A DNA stretch of 6,621 nt from Pseudomonadota bacterium (lineage in GTDB: Bacteria > Pseudomonadota > Gammaproteobacteria > Magnimaribacterales > D2472): the NCBI GenBank assembly GCA_010024215.1, contig RGHK01000049.1:1-6621 (forward strand), read 5' to 3'. A program made the translations under genes and the position numbers. Below the pieces are notes generated by a model. It was not told the DNA's origin. It ran no database searches and saw nothing but the letters and a program-made list of their open reading frames with translations. Positions 1-5,928 of this stretch are shown piece after piece; position 1 is the first letter of the stretch; each line of letters opens with the position of its first letter.

Positions 1-1
1 T

Positions 2-385
2 TTAGTCTTCACAAAAAAATATAGCAGTGCAGATAAAATAATTCTTTCACTCAATCCAAAAAATGTTTCTAAATTTATAGACTGTGGAATGATGAACGAT
101 GAGATTTATGTGAATTATATTAATAGGATTTTTGAATCAGACTTAAAAATTAAAACAACAATACTTCTTGATTCCATAAATATGAATTTGACTAAAGTAG
201 AGGTGACTTCTGAATATCAATTTACATCGATTGAGACTGGAACGAGATGGAATTTTCAAACAAATAATCCGAAATTAATTCTTGTTGGAACCCCGGCTTA
301 TGGAGCAGAACCCTATAGGAAGTGTTTAGCAAAAAATTTTATTGAAAATAGAATTATTGAAGAAATCAAAATAACCGTAAAATAA
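2..385 (+). CDS. 3' part of an unrecognised protein gene (5' truncated by window edge)
   Basis: The reading frame is open without a stop from base 2 to the TAA ending at 385, so the visible 127 codons are probably the C-terminal part of a longer protein. ATG codons at 89 and 92 could in principle start a 98- or 97-residue protein, but no good Shine-Dalgarno site precedes them and the reading frame upstream looks coding (LSLNPKNVSKFIDCG), so a start outside the window is more likely. The visible part is polar, lysine- and asparagine-rich, without membrane helices. It has a Cys in FIDCG and another in PYRKCLAKN near the end, alternating beta-like segments in the middle, and a short final helix-like stretch. 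It could be the C-terminal domain of a periplasmic protein or lipoprotein. I do not recognise the family and assign no function. It lies 77 bases upstream of the next gene on the same strand. Confidence 0.6.
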   Translation, partial: LVFTKKYSSADKIILSLNPKNVSKFIDCGMMNDEIYVNYINRIFESDLKIKTTILLDSINMNLTKVEVTSEYQFTSIETGTRWNFQTNNPKLILVGTPAYGAEPYRKCLAKNFIENRIIEEIKITVK

Positions 386-399
386 AACACGGGATAGAT

Positions 400-441
400 T
401 TTTAATACTTTTGTTTTGATGTTATAAATATATTTTATAAA
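400..441 (+). promoter_or_regulatory. possible promoter for the gene cluster beginning at 463
   Basis: This lies in the 77-base gap, the largest in the window. TTGTTT at 411-416 and TATAAA at 436-441 resemble -35 and -10 boxes but are 19 bases apart. A second TATAAA at 423-428 has only a weak TTTTAA partner 17 bases upstream. In DNA this AT-rich such matches arise easily by chance. The position ahead of a secreted protein gene with its own strong ribosome binding site is the main support. Confidence 0.28.
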
Positions 442-462
442 CCTTTTTTTTGGGGGAAGATT

Positions 463-1077
463 ATGAACAATAAAATAATAGCAACAATATTTTTATTTAC
501 CTCTGTTGGAGTTTTTGCAGGCCATCATGGCGATGGTCATAAAAGCATGGGTAATTCAGAGGAATGGGAAATAGAAACTTACACTTCAGCAGCCCCAGAT
601 TTTATTGGGAACTTTGCGACAGTTGTTGGCGCAAGTGGAGAGGTTATAAGAGAGGGAACTAATGGATGGACTTGTCTTCCATTTATTCCAATGCCAAAAA
701 TGGGTTTTAAGACTGCTAATGAAGCAGCTCCAGCATGCGCCGATGCAAACGCTGTTGCATGGGCAAATGCATATATTGCACAGGCTAAGCCTGAAATAGA
801 AAATGATGGTTGGATATGGATGAAACACGGTGATACCGGTGTCGATAATTTTAGACCATATTCTGAAGGGGATAAGGCAAATACAAAAGCTGAAGATTGG
901 ATATATTCAGGCTCACACTTAATGCTAATGCCAAAAGATCCATCATCACTTGATGGTGTTTCTACAGATTTCACAACTGGCGCACCTTATGTAATGATGA
1001 AAGGGACCCCCTTTGTTCATTTAATGATTCCACTAGATGGTTATTATGACTATCAACCAGAATCAGCACCAAAATAA
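463..1077 (+). CDS. secreted protein of an uncharacterised family (WTC...PAC motif)
   Basis: This is a 204-residue protein with a clear Sec signal peptide: Lys4, a hydrophobic core over residues 5-18, and a likely cut after VFA at residue 19. The mature protein would begin GHHGDGHK, a histidine-rich tail that could bind metal. The body has GTNGWTC around residues 65-71, a second Cys at 92 in PACAD, W100, an aromatic WIYSGSHLMLMP block near 146-157, and a closing PYVMMKGTPFVHLMIP block near 175-190. From memory, this arrangement matches a widely distributed family of secreted bacterial proteins without known function, which share GTNGWTC, a second nearby Cys, and a closing GPH.M / YVMWKGTPYAHLM.P pattern. 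The two cysteines could form a periplasmic disulfide; that is inference. The ATG at 463 follows GGGGGAAGA at 452-460. The gene is probably first of the cluster running to 3019, 26 bases ahead of the Mpo1-like gene. No enzymatic role is assigned. Confidence 0.85.
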   Translation: MNNKIIATIFLFTSVGVFAGHHGDGHKSMGNSEEWEIETYTSAAPDFIGNFATVVGASGEVIREGTNGWTCLPFIPMPKMGFKTANEAAPACADANAVAWANAYIAQAKPEIENDGWIWMKHGDTGVDNFRPYSEGDKANTKAEDWIYSGSHLMLMPKDPSSLDGVSTDFTTGAPYVMMKGTPFVHLMIPLDGYYDYQPESAPK

Positions 1078-1103
1078 AGATATAAATATGGGGGACATGA
1101 ATT

Positions 1104-1409
1104 ATGGAAAGATATACAAGCTTTAGAGATTTTTATCCTTATTATTTAAGTGAGCATAGCAATAAAACTACAAAGCTCTTGCATTTTATTGGTACAACCA
1201 TTGCTATTTATCTTTATGTAAGATTCTTTATGACATTCGACTTCATGTTTTTAATTTATTCTTTGCTAGCTGGATATGGGTTTGCATGGATAGGGCATTT
1301 CTTTGTGGAAAAGAATAAACCAGCAACTTTTAAATATCCTTTTTGGAGTTTTATTGGTGATCATAAAATGTATTTAGAAATTCTTCAGGGCAAACATAAG
1401 ATTTTTTAA
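1104..1409 (+). CDS. Mpo1-like (DUF962/YGL010w) membrane protein
   Basis: This is a short protein of 101 residues matching the DUF962/Mpo1-like family. It opens with FYPYYLSEHSN (residues 10-20), then LLHFIGT (25-31), two membrane segments (about 28-43 and 46-62), and the hallmark GYGFAWIGHFFVEKNKPATF (57-76) followed by YPFWSFIGDHKMY (78-90). The family's conserved histidines are all present: H18, H27 and H65. In yeast, Mpo1 is an Fe(II)-dependent ER dioxygenase that performs alpha-oxidation of 2-hydroxy fatty acids, releasing a fatty acid one carbon shorter. Bacterial members are little studied, so the reaction here is inferred by homology. The start ATG has GGGGGA at 1090-1095, eight bases upstream. 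Upstream ATGs at 1088 and 1097 are in another frame and soon stop. It ends five bases before the fatty acid hydroxylase superfamily gene, which points to co-translation and a shared lipid pathway. Confidence 0.88.
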   Translation: MERYTSFRDFYPYYLSEHSNKTTKLLHFIGTTIAIYLYVRFFMTFDFMFLIYSLLAGYGFAWIGHFFVEKNKPATFKYPFWSFIGDHKMYLEILQGKHKIF

Positions 1410-1414
1410 AATAA

Positions 1415-2236
1415 ATGGAAACATATCAAATAATAGTTTTAGCGCTATTCTGCGCTCTTGTATTACTAGAAATTTTATTTACAAATTTCTTCAGTAAACA
1501 TAAACAAAGACCAAAAGATGGAGTGGTTGAGTTTATTGGTTTTTTTCAATTAAACTTTTTAGCTCTCCCGCTAGTTTTTGGTTTTGGTTACGGCCTAGCA
1601 GAGACCTTTTTTCCAGGTACAAAAGGCATTATTTCAGAATGGGGGTTTTTTGCTATTTTTGGTTTGCTTTTAATCTTTGATGATTTAACTCAATATTGGT
1701 GGCATAGAACTTGTCACAATGTTCCTATTCTCTATAACCTTCATAGGGCTCATCATGATTCTGAATATTTATCAATCAGAGTGGTTTATAGAAATGCGCT
1801 TTTATACTACATATTAATGCCAGGTCTATGGTTTGCTGGAATTCTTTTCTATATGGGATCGGGATGGGTATATTTTGTATATATAGTTGTTAAGCAGGCT
1901 GTTATTTTTGGAGCACATACAGATCTTAGATGGGATAAAAAATTGTATGAGATTAAATGGATGCATCCTATCATGTGGGTTTTGGAAAGAACCATCTCAA
2001 CTCCATCTACTCATTGGGCTCATCATGGAAAACACCTTAGTGATGAAAACACACATTACAAAGGTAACTATGGCAATCTTTTATTTTTATGGGATGTCAT
2101 TTTTGGAACAGCAAAAATAACAAGAAAGTATCCAAAAGAAGTTGGGGTAGAAAATCTTTCAGAAGTATCAGCTTTAACGCAGTTGTTTTGGCCAATCTTT
2201 AGGTCACCGGAAGGCTCTGATAATAAACATATCTAA
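1415..2236 (+). CDS. fatty acid hydroxylase superfamily (sterol desaturase-like) membrane enzyme
   Basis: This 273-residue integral membrane protein carries the complete histidine boxes of the diiron fatty acid hydroxylase/sterol desaturase superfamily: WWHRTCH (H97, H101), LHRAHH (H110, H113, H114), an isolated H168 in GAHTD, and THWAHH (H200, H203, H204). Hydrophobic segments lie near residues 5-26, 41-62, 76-94, 129-148 and 151-168, with the histidine boxes presumably facing the cytoplasm. Family members use two irons and O2 to hydroxylate or desaturate lipids (sterols, fatty acids, carotenoids, ether lipids). The sequence alone does not reveal this one's substrate. No Shine-Dalgarno site sits close to the ATG at 1415, which is five bases after the preceding stop, so translation probably depends on ribosomes finishing the Mpo1-like gene. 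The pairing with an Mpo1-like protein makes fatty acid 2-hydroxylation one possible reaction; this is inference. The family call is firm, the substrate is not. Confidence 0.9.
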   Translation: METYQIIVLALFCALVLLEILFTNFFSKHKQRPKDGVVEFIGFFQLNFLALPLVFGFGYGLAETFFPGTKGIISEWGFFAIFGLLLIFDDLTQYWWHRTCHNVPILYNLHRAHHDSEYLSIRVVYRNALLYYILMPGLWFAGILFYMGSGWVYFVYIVVKQAVIFGAHTDLRWDKKLYEIKWMHPIMWVLERTISTPSTHWAHHGKHLSDENTHYKGNYGNLLFLWDVIFGTAKITRKYPKEVGVENLSEVSALTQLFWPIFRSPEGSDNKHI

Positions 2237-3019
2237 ATGCATGATATAAATGCTGAATTCTGGGAAAATCCACCCTGGGGAGATGGCAAAGAGAAGTACA
2301 GACTTGGTTTAAACCCCATCTCAAAGGAAGATTGGTTAAACAGGAAGATTAGCCCAAAGCTTTTACAACACAAGAAACACTTATTAGATACTAATTATTC
2401 TAGTGTCATTGCAGTGACCGATGATTCTCTTGAAGCTCAAGAGATTCTCAGCAAAGAGTTTGATATAGGCAAAAGAAGCTATCCTGATTTAATTGCTGAT
2501 ATGAGCTTAAAGATTCAAGACGATTTATGTTTGATAAGATCTAATAATGATCAGGAATTATTAGCAGCAAGCGTCTGTTCACCTAGTTATTGGAATGTTC
2601 AATCTAAAATAGGCAAACCTTTAAAAGAAATTCATAGCCCCGTGACAACACTAAATGAAAAAATTGGCAAAAGAATTTCAACTTTTATAAGACAAGCACC
2701 CTTGCTTAAACCTTTTGGACGACAAAACTGGTTGGTTCATGGGGATACAAAACGGTTTCATTTACAAGAAGAACCGCTCTTACAATCTGACCCATCTTCA
2801 TGGTTTATAAGGTCTGAGAAAGAGACTTTATGCAGATTTCATGAGAACTACTCACTATTTACTATTAATGTTCTATTTCAACCTTTAAGCATTATTAATG
2901 AATACCCCGAACAAAAACATAATTTAATTAAAAGCATTAATACTTTTGATGATGATGAAATTGCTTATTTCGGTGGGCAAAAGAAGGTTAACCTGCTTCT
3001 TAAATATCTTTTATCTTAA
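2237..3019 (+). CDS. DUF3445 heme-dependent oxidative N-demethylase family protein
   Basis: This 260-residue soluble protein has the layout of the DUF3445/heme-dependent oxidative N-demethylase (HODM) family: YRLGLNPISKEDWL (21-34), QDDLCLI (94-100), the signature VCSPSYWNVQSKIGKPLKEIHSPV split over residues 113-136 (key residues P116, W119, K124, G126, H133, P135), then LNEKIGKRIS (139-148), RQNWLVHGD (162-170), and RSEKETLCRF (192-201) with FTINVLFQPLS (208-218). Characterised relatives bind heme in a PAS-like fold and oxidatively remove methyl groups from amines such as dimethylamine, releasing formaldehyde, and draw electrons from a partner reductase. No reductase or other dimethylamine monooxygenase subunit is encoded here, so the substrate and electron donor are unknown. 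The ATG directly follows the TAA of the hydroxylase gene (TAAATG, no gap), and no ribosome binding site lies at a usable distance, so reinitiation after the upstream gene is likely. The family assignment is good, the substrate open. Confidence 0.82.
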   Translation: MHDINAEFWENPPWGDGKEKYRLGLNPISKEDWLNRKISPKLLQHKKHLLDTNYSSVIAVTDDSLEAQEILSKEFDIGKRSYPDLIADMSLKIQDDLCLIRSNNDQELLAASVCSPSYWNVQSKIGKPLKEIHSPVTTLNEKIGKRISTFIRQAPLLKPFGRQNWLVHGDTKRFHLQEEPLLQSDPSSWFIRSEKETLCRFHENYSLFTINVLFQPLSIINEYPEQKHNLIKSINTFDDDEIAYFGGQKKVNLLLKYLLS

Positions 3020-3053
3020 ATAGAGTAAAATATAACTACAGAATATATCTAGC

Positions 3054-3060
3054 GGGGAGG
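3054..3060 (+). promoter_or_regulatory. ribosome binding site GGGGAGG deciding the start at 3068
   Basis: This strong Shine-Dalgarno sequence sits seven bases before the ATG at 3068 but only one base before an in-frame TTG at 3062. The spacing favours the ATG. Confidence 0.75.
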
Positions 3061-3067
3061 TTTGAAT

Positions 3068-3568
3068 ATGTTCGGTGAAATTTCATATATAGGCTGGTTT
3101 CATACTATTGTTGGAACGGCAGCAATTATTGTTGGGCTTTACCTTCTCATCAAAGATAGATTCATTTTTTTAGATAAAAATTCAGCTAAATTTTATATAG
3201 CTGCCACTGTAATCACCTCAGCTTCATCACTATTTATATTTAGTGCTACTGGCTCTTTTAATTTAGCGCATGTGCTCTCAGTTATGACAATTATTGCTGC
3301 ATTATTTGCGGTATTCTTGCATCGTTTTAATGTTTTTGGTTTTCTTAATGTTTTTATCAAACAACTTTCATTAACTGCTACAGTTTTTTTTAGCATGCTT
3401 CCAACTACTGCTGAGGTGCTTCAAAGATTTCCACCAAGCAATCCATTTGCTGATTCTATTGAAGATCCTTTAGTACAAAGTTTTTATTTTTGGTATGTAA
3501 TTATTTTTGGTTTATTTGGTATCTATCAGATAACAAGAATGTATCGGGAGGAAATAAATGGAATCTAG
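3068..3568 (+). CDS. five-helix membrane protein of unknown function, first gene of the lysine module
   Basis: This is a 166-residue, strongly hydrophobic protein. Likely membrane helices are at about 9-28, 42-60, 65-84, 93-113 and 139-158. Histidines occur at or near helix ends (H12 in GWFHTIVG, H68 in NLAHVLS, H85 in FLHRF), and a proline-rich loop (LPTTAEVLQRFPPSNP, 111-126) precedes the last helix. The early-helix His pattern is loosely like DUF2306-type membrane proteins, some thought to bind heme, but the match is not good enough to name the family. The start is taken at the ATG, preceded by GGGGAGG at proper spacing. The last 11 bases overlap the aldehyde dehydrogenase gene, and that gene's ribosome binding site lies inside this coding region. 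This ties the protein to the lysine catabolic enzymes. Uptake, sensing or electron transfer are all possible, and nothing here decides between them. Confidence 0.78.
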   Translation: MFGEISYIGWFHTIVGTAAIIVGLYLLIKDRFIFLDKNSAKFYIAATVITSASSLFIFSATGSFNLAHVLSVMTIIAALFAVFLHRFNVFGFLNVFIKQLSLTATVFFSMLPTTAEVLQRFPPSNPFADSIEDPLVQSFYFWYVIIFGLFGIYQITRMYREEINGI

Positions 3569-4931
3569 AAATTATGCAAAGCTTATAGAGGCATCAAAAT
3601 CAGCACATGAGAAATGGAGGCTAGTGCCAGCACCTCAAAGAGGTGAAATTATTAGAAACTTTGGGAATGAAATAAGAAACCAAAAAGTTGAGCTTGCAAA
3701 AACAATAACAGAAGAGGCAAGAAAAATTGTTACCGAAGCCGAGGGTGAGGTTCAAGAGGCAATTGATATGTGTGATTTTGCAACAGGGCTTAGCAGGCAG
3801 TTATACGGACTTACTATGCCAAGCGAAAGACCAGATCACAGGCTTCAAGAGATATGGCAGCCATTGGGGATAGTTGGGTGTATAACAGCTTTTAATTTTC
3901 CTATGGCAGTTTTTGCTTGGAATTTTTGTTTAGCTGCAGTTTGTGGAAACAGTATTATATGGAAGCCAAGTCCTCACTCAAATAAATGTGCTGATGCTTT
4001 AAAAAACATATGGGATAAGGTTACCCAAGAGCATAAAGATCTAGTTATTGTCCTTAAAGGAGGTAATGAGGAGGCTGTTGCTATTTGCGAAGATAAAAAT
4101 ATTCAACTTGTTTCTGCGACCGGAAGTACACAAATGGGTAAGGAGTTAGCACCAATAGTTGCAGCTAGACTTGGAAGAACTTTATTAGAACTTGGTGGTA
4201 ATAATGCAGCAATTATTTGCCCAACTGCTGATTTAGATTTAACGGTTAAAGGCATAACATTTTCAGCTTGTGGAACCACCGGTCAAAGGTGCACAACTTT
4301 GAGAAGGGCATTTGTGCATGTTGATATTTATGATCAGTTCATGGAAAAACTGCATGGGTATTATGCAAGCTTAAAGATAGGTGATCCCTCTGATGAATCC
4401 TCGCAGCTTGGGCCATTAATTTCAGAAAGCAGCTTCAACACAATGCAGAGTATCCTCGAATCTTTAAAGAAAAAAGATGTAGTTGTTCATGGGGGTCAAA
4501 GACTAGAAGTTGGTGACCCTAAAGAATTTTATGTGATGCCGGCAATAGTAGAAGTTTCAGAAATAGAAGAAGAGATGCTAAATGAAACCTTTGCTCCAAT
4601 TTTGTATGTAAAGAAATTTACTGATCTTAAGGATGCAATTCACATGCAAAATAATGTTAGACAAGGCTTAAGTAGCTCAATTTTTACTAATGATTTCAGA
4701 GAGTCTGAGTTATTTTTAAGCTCAGAAGGCAGCGATTGTGGCATTGCTAATGTGAACATTGGAACAAGTGGCGCAGAAATAGGAGGAGCTTTTGGTGGTG
4801 AAAAAGACACTGGCGGAGGAAGAGAGTCTGGGTCAGATGCGTGGAAAGCATATATGAGAAGAGTAACGGCTACAGTTAATTATGGGAGCGAGCTGCCGCT
4901 TGCTCAAGGAGTAGAGTTTGATGAAAGCTAA
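3558..4931 (+). CDS. ALDH7-type L-2-aminoadipate-6-semialdehyde dehydrogenase
   Basis: This 457-residue aldehyde dehydrogenase closely follows the antiquitin (ALDH7) pattern. It has PAPQRGEIIR (24-33), GEVQEAIDMCD (63-73), MPSER (87-91), ITAFNFPMAV (109-118, N113), IIWKPSP (133-139, K136), ATGSTQMG (187-194), LLELGGNN (209-216, general base E211), TGQRCTT (241-247, nucleophile C245 preceded by R244), NETFAPIL (342-349), and the ALDH7 hallmark SGAEIGGAFGGEKDTGGGRE (404-423) with SDAWK...MRR. It would oxidise 2-aminoadipate-6-semialdehyde, in equilibrium with piperideine-6-carboxylate, to L-2-aminoadipate using NAD(P)+ in the cytoplasm, a step of lysine catabolism. The ATG has GGGAGG at 3546-3551. 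The protein lacks roughly 40 N-terminal residues usual in the family, since it begins just before the first helix. It overlaps the membrane protein gene by 11 bases and the dehydrogenase gene by 11. The next gene supports lysine as substrate. Confidence 0.9.
   Translation: MESRNYAKLIEASKSAHEKWRLVPAPQRGEIIRNFGNEIRNQKVELAKTITEEARKIVTEAEGEVQEAIDMCDFATGLSRQLYGLTMPSERPDHRLQEIWQPLGIVGCITAFNFPMAVFAWNFCLAAVCGNSIIWKPSPHSNKCADALKNIWDKVTQEHKDLVIVLKGGNEEAVAICEDKNIQLVSATGSTQMGKELAPIVAARLGRTLLELGGNNAAIICPTADLDLTVKGITFSACGTTGQRCTTLRRAFVHVDIYDQFMEKLHGYYASLKIGDPSDESSQLGPLISESSFNTMQSILESLKKKDVVVHGGQRLEVGDPKEFYVMPAIVEVSEIEEEMLNETFAPILYVKKFTDLKDAIHMQNNVRQGLSSSIFTNDFRESELFLSSEGSDCGIANVNIGTSGAEIGGAFGGEKDTGGGRESGSDAWKAYMRRVTATVNYGSELPLAQGVEFDES
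4906..4911 (+). promoter_or_regulatory. ribosome binding site AAGGAG for the dehydrogenase start at 4921
   Basis: A strong Shine-Dalgarno core lies inside the end of the aldehyde dehydrogenase coding region. It is nine bases from the ATG at 4921 and six from an in-frame TTG at 4918. Both are usable distances, so the ATG is chosen mainly for the codon itself; the difference is one residue. Confidence 0.7.
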
Positions 4932-5928
4932 GATAGCAATTATAGGTAAGGGCAACATTGGATGGGCAATCAAACAATTGCTAAAAGACAATTATGAGAT
5001 TAAGCATGGAGATATCACCGAAGGACTAGACGCTAGAGATATAGATCAAGTCAGAGGTTTTTTAGATGGAATGGATGCTGTTATCTCTGCAGGCCCCTTT
5101 GCAATTAATAAGAATATTGGAACTGTGGCAGCCGAAATGGGCATTGGATATTTTGATTTAACAGAGGATGTTGAAACAACAGAATTTATTAGAAGCATTG
5201 ATTCAAATAGCGTCATGATGCCTCAATGTGGACTAGCTCCAGGAGCAATTAATATATGTGCTGCAGGCATGATCAATCAATTTGATAAAGTTAAAGAGGT
5301 AATGATGAGGGTGGGTGCTTTACCAAGATTCACAAATAATGAAATGAGTTATTACCTAAGCTGGTCAACCAATGGATTGATAAATGAATATTGTAATGAA
5401 GCTGATGCAATATATGAGGGTAAATCTATTAAAGTAATGCCACTAGAAGGTGCTGAAAAGTTAACGATTGAGGGGGAGTCTTATGAGGCATTTAACACTA
5501 GCGGTGGTTGCGCAACCATGTGTGAGACTTATGAGAACAAGGTAGAAAACCTTTCATATAAAACCATCAGATATCCAGGCCACCTCAATCACATGAAATT
5601 TTTATTTAATGATCTTCATTTAAAAAAGAACAAAGATGTGCTTGAAAAGCTTTTTGACAAAGAAGTACCAAGAACCACGAATGATGTGATCGTTTTTTAT
5701 GTCAAAGTAATAGGCGAAATAGAGGGTATTCTTCAAGAAAAGACTTATTTAAAGAAGATTTATGGCGACGAGACTTTTAGCGCAATACAAAGAACAACGG
5801 CATCGGGCGTATGTAGTGTTCTCGATATGTATTTAAATGGAAAAATTAAATCAAAGGGGTTTGTAAAACAAGAATCAATATCCTGGGAAGATTTTATTGA
5901 TAACCCTTTTGGAAAAGTTTATACATAA
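4921..5928 (+). CDS. saccharopine dehydrogenase / lysine 6-dehydrogenase family oxidoreductase
   Basis: This 335-residue protein begins with a Rossmann dinucleotide site, IAIIGKGNIG (residues 5-14, GxGxxG). It continues with DAVISAGPFA (52-61), GYFDLTEDVETT (76-87), QCGLAPGAIN (102-111), YYLSWSTNGLINEY (144-157), FNTSGG (191-196), the family block YKTIRYPGHLNHMKFL (213-228) and a closing DNPFGKVYT. These features match the saccharopine dehydrogenase superfamily, in the branch holding bacterial lysine 6-dehydrogenases and glutamate-forming saccharopine dehydrogenases. Either reaction gives 2-aminoadipate-6-semialdehyde, the substrate of the adjacent ALDH7 enzyme, with which it overlaps by 11 bases. 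If it acts on lysine directly, the two genes form a complete route from lysine to aminoadipate. If it acts on saccharopine, a separate lysine-ketoglutarate reductase is needed, and none is encoded in this window. At 335 residues it is a little short for either enzyme. Its TAA directly abuts the stop of the convergent regulator gene. Confidence 0.82.
   Translation: MKAKIAIIGKGNIGWAIKQLLKDNYEIKHGDITEGLDARDIDQVRGFLDGMDAVISAGPFAINKNIGTVAAEMGIGYFDLTEDVETTEFIRSIDSNSVMMPQCGLAPGAINICAAGMINQFDKVKEVMMRVGALPRFTNNEMSYYLSWSTNGLINEYCNEADAIYEGKSIKVMPLEGAEKLTIEGESYEAFNTSGGCATMCETYENKVENLSYKTIRYPGHLNHMKFLFNDLHLKKNKDVLEKLFDKEVPRTTNDVIVFYVKVIGEIEGILQEKTYLKKIYGDETFSAIQRTTASGVCSVLDMYLNGKIKSKGFVKQESISWEDFIDNPFGKVYT

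Noticed and set aside
441..462. T-run (443-451) in the gap before the secreted protein gene as an intrinsic terminator
   Set aside because: No stable hairpin precedes the T-run, and it is directly followed by the ribosome binding site of the next gene.
579..974. Minus-strand open frame antisense to the secreted protein gene, with a second one at 586-828
   Set aside because: Both lie wholly inside a gene with a signal peptide and family-like motifs. Their translations have no recognisable domain and no ribosome binding site was evident.
1088..1126. Small upstream frame (ATG at 1088 or 1097, stop at 1124-1126) overlapping the Mpo1-like start
   Set aside because: The GGGGGA site lies within or immediately next to these ATGs, too close for initiation, while it is well spaced for the ATG at 1104.
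1887..2120. Plus-strand 77-codon frame inside the fatty acid hydroxylase superfamily gene
   Set aside because: It overlaps the region encoding H168 and the last histidine box in another frame, and its product resembles no family.
3020..3067. Possible internal promoter before the lysine module (TATAAC at 3031-3036, TATATC at 3044-3049)
   Set aside because: No acceptable -35 box lies at normal spacing, and such AT-rich matches are expected by chance. A separate promoter here is possible but not supported.
3193..3396. Minus-strand 67-codon frame antisense to the five-helix membrane protein
   Set aside because: It is a shadow of the hydrophobic coding sequence with no supporting start signal or homology pattern.
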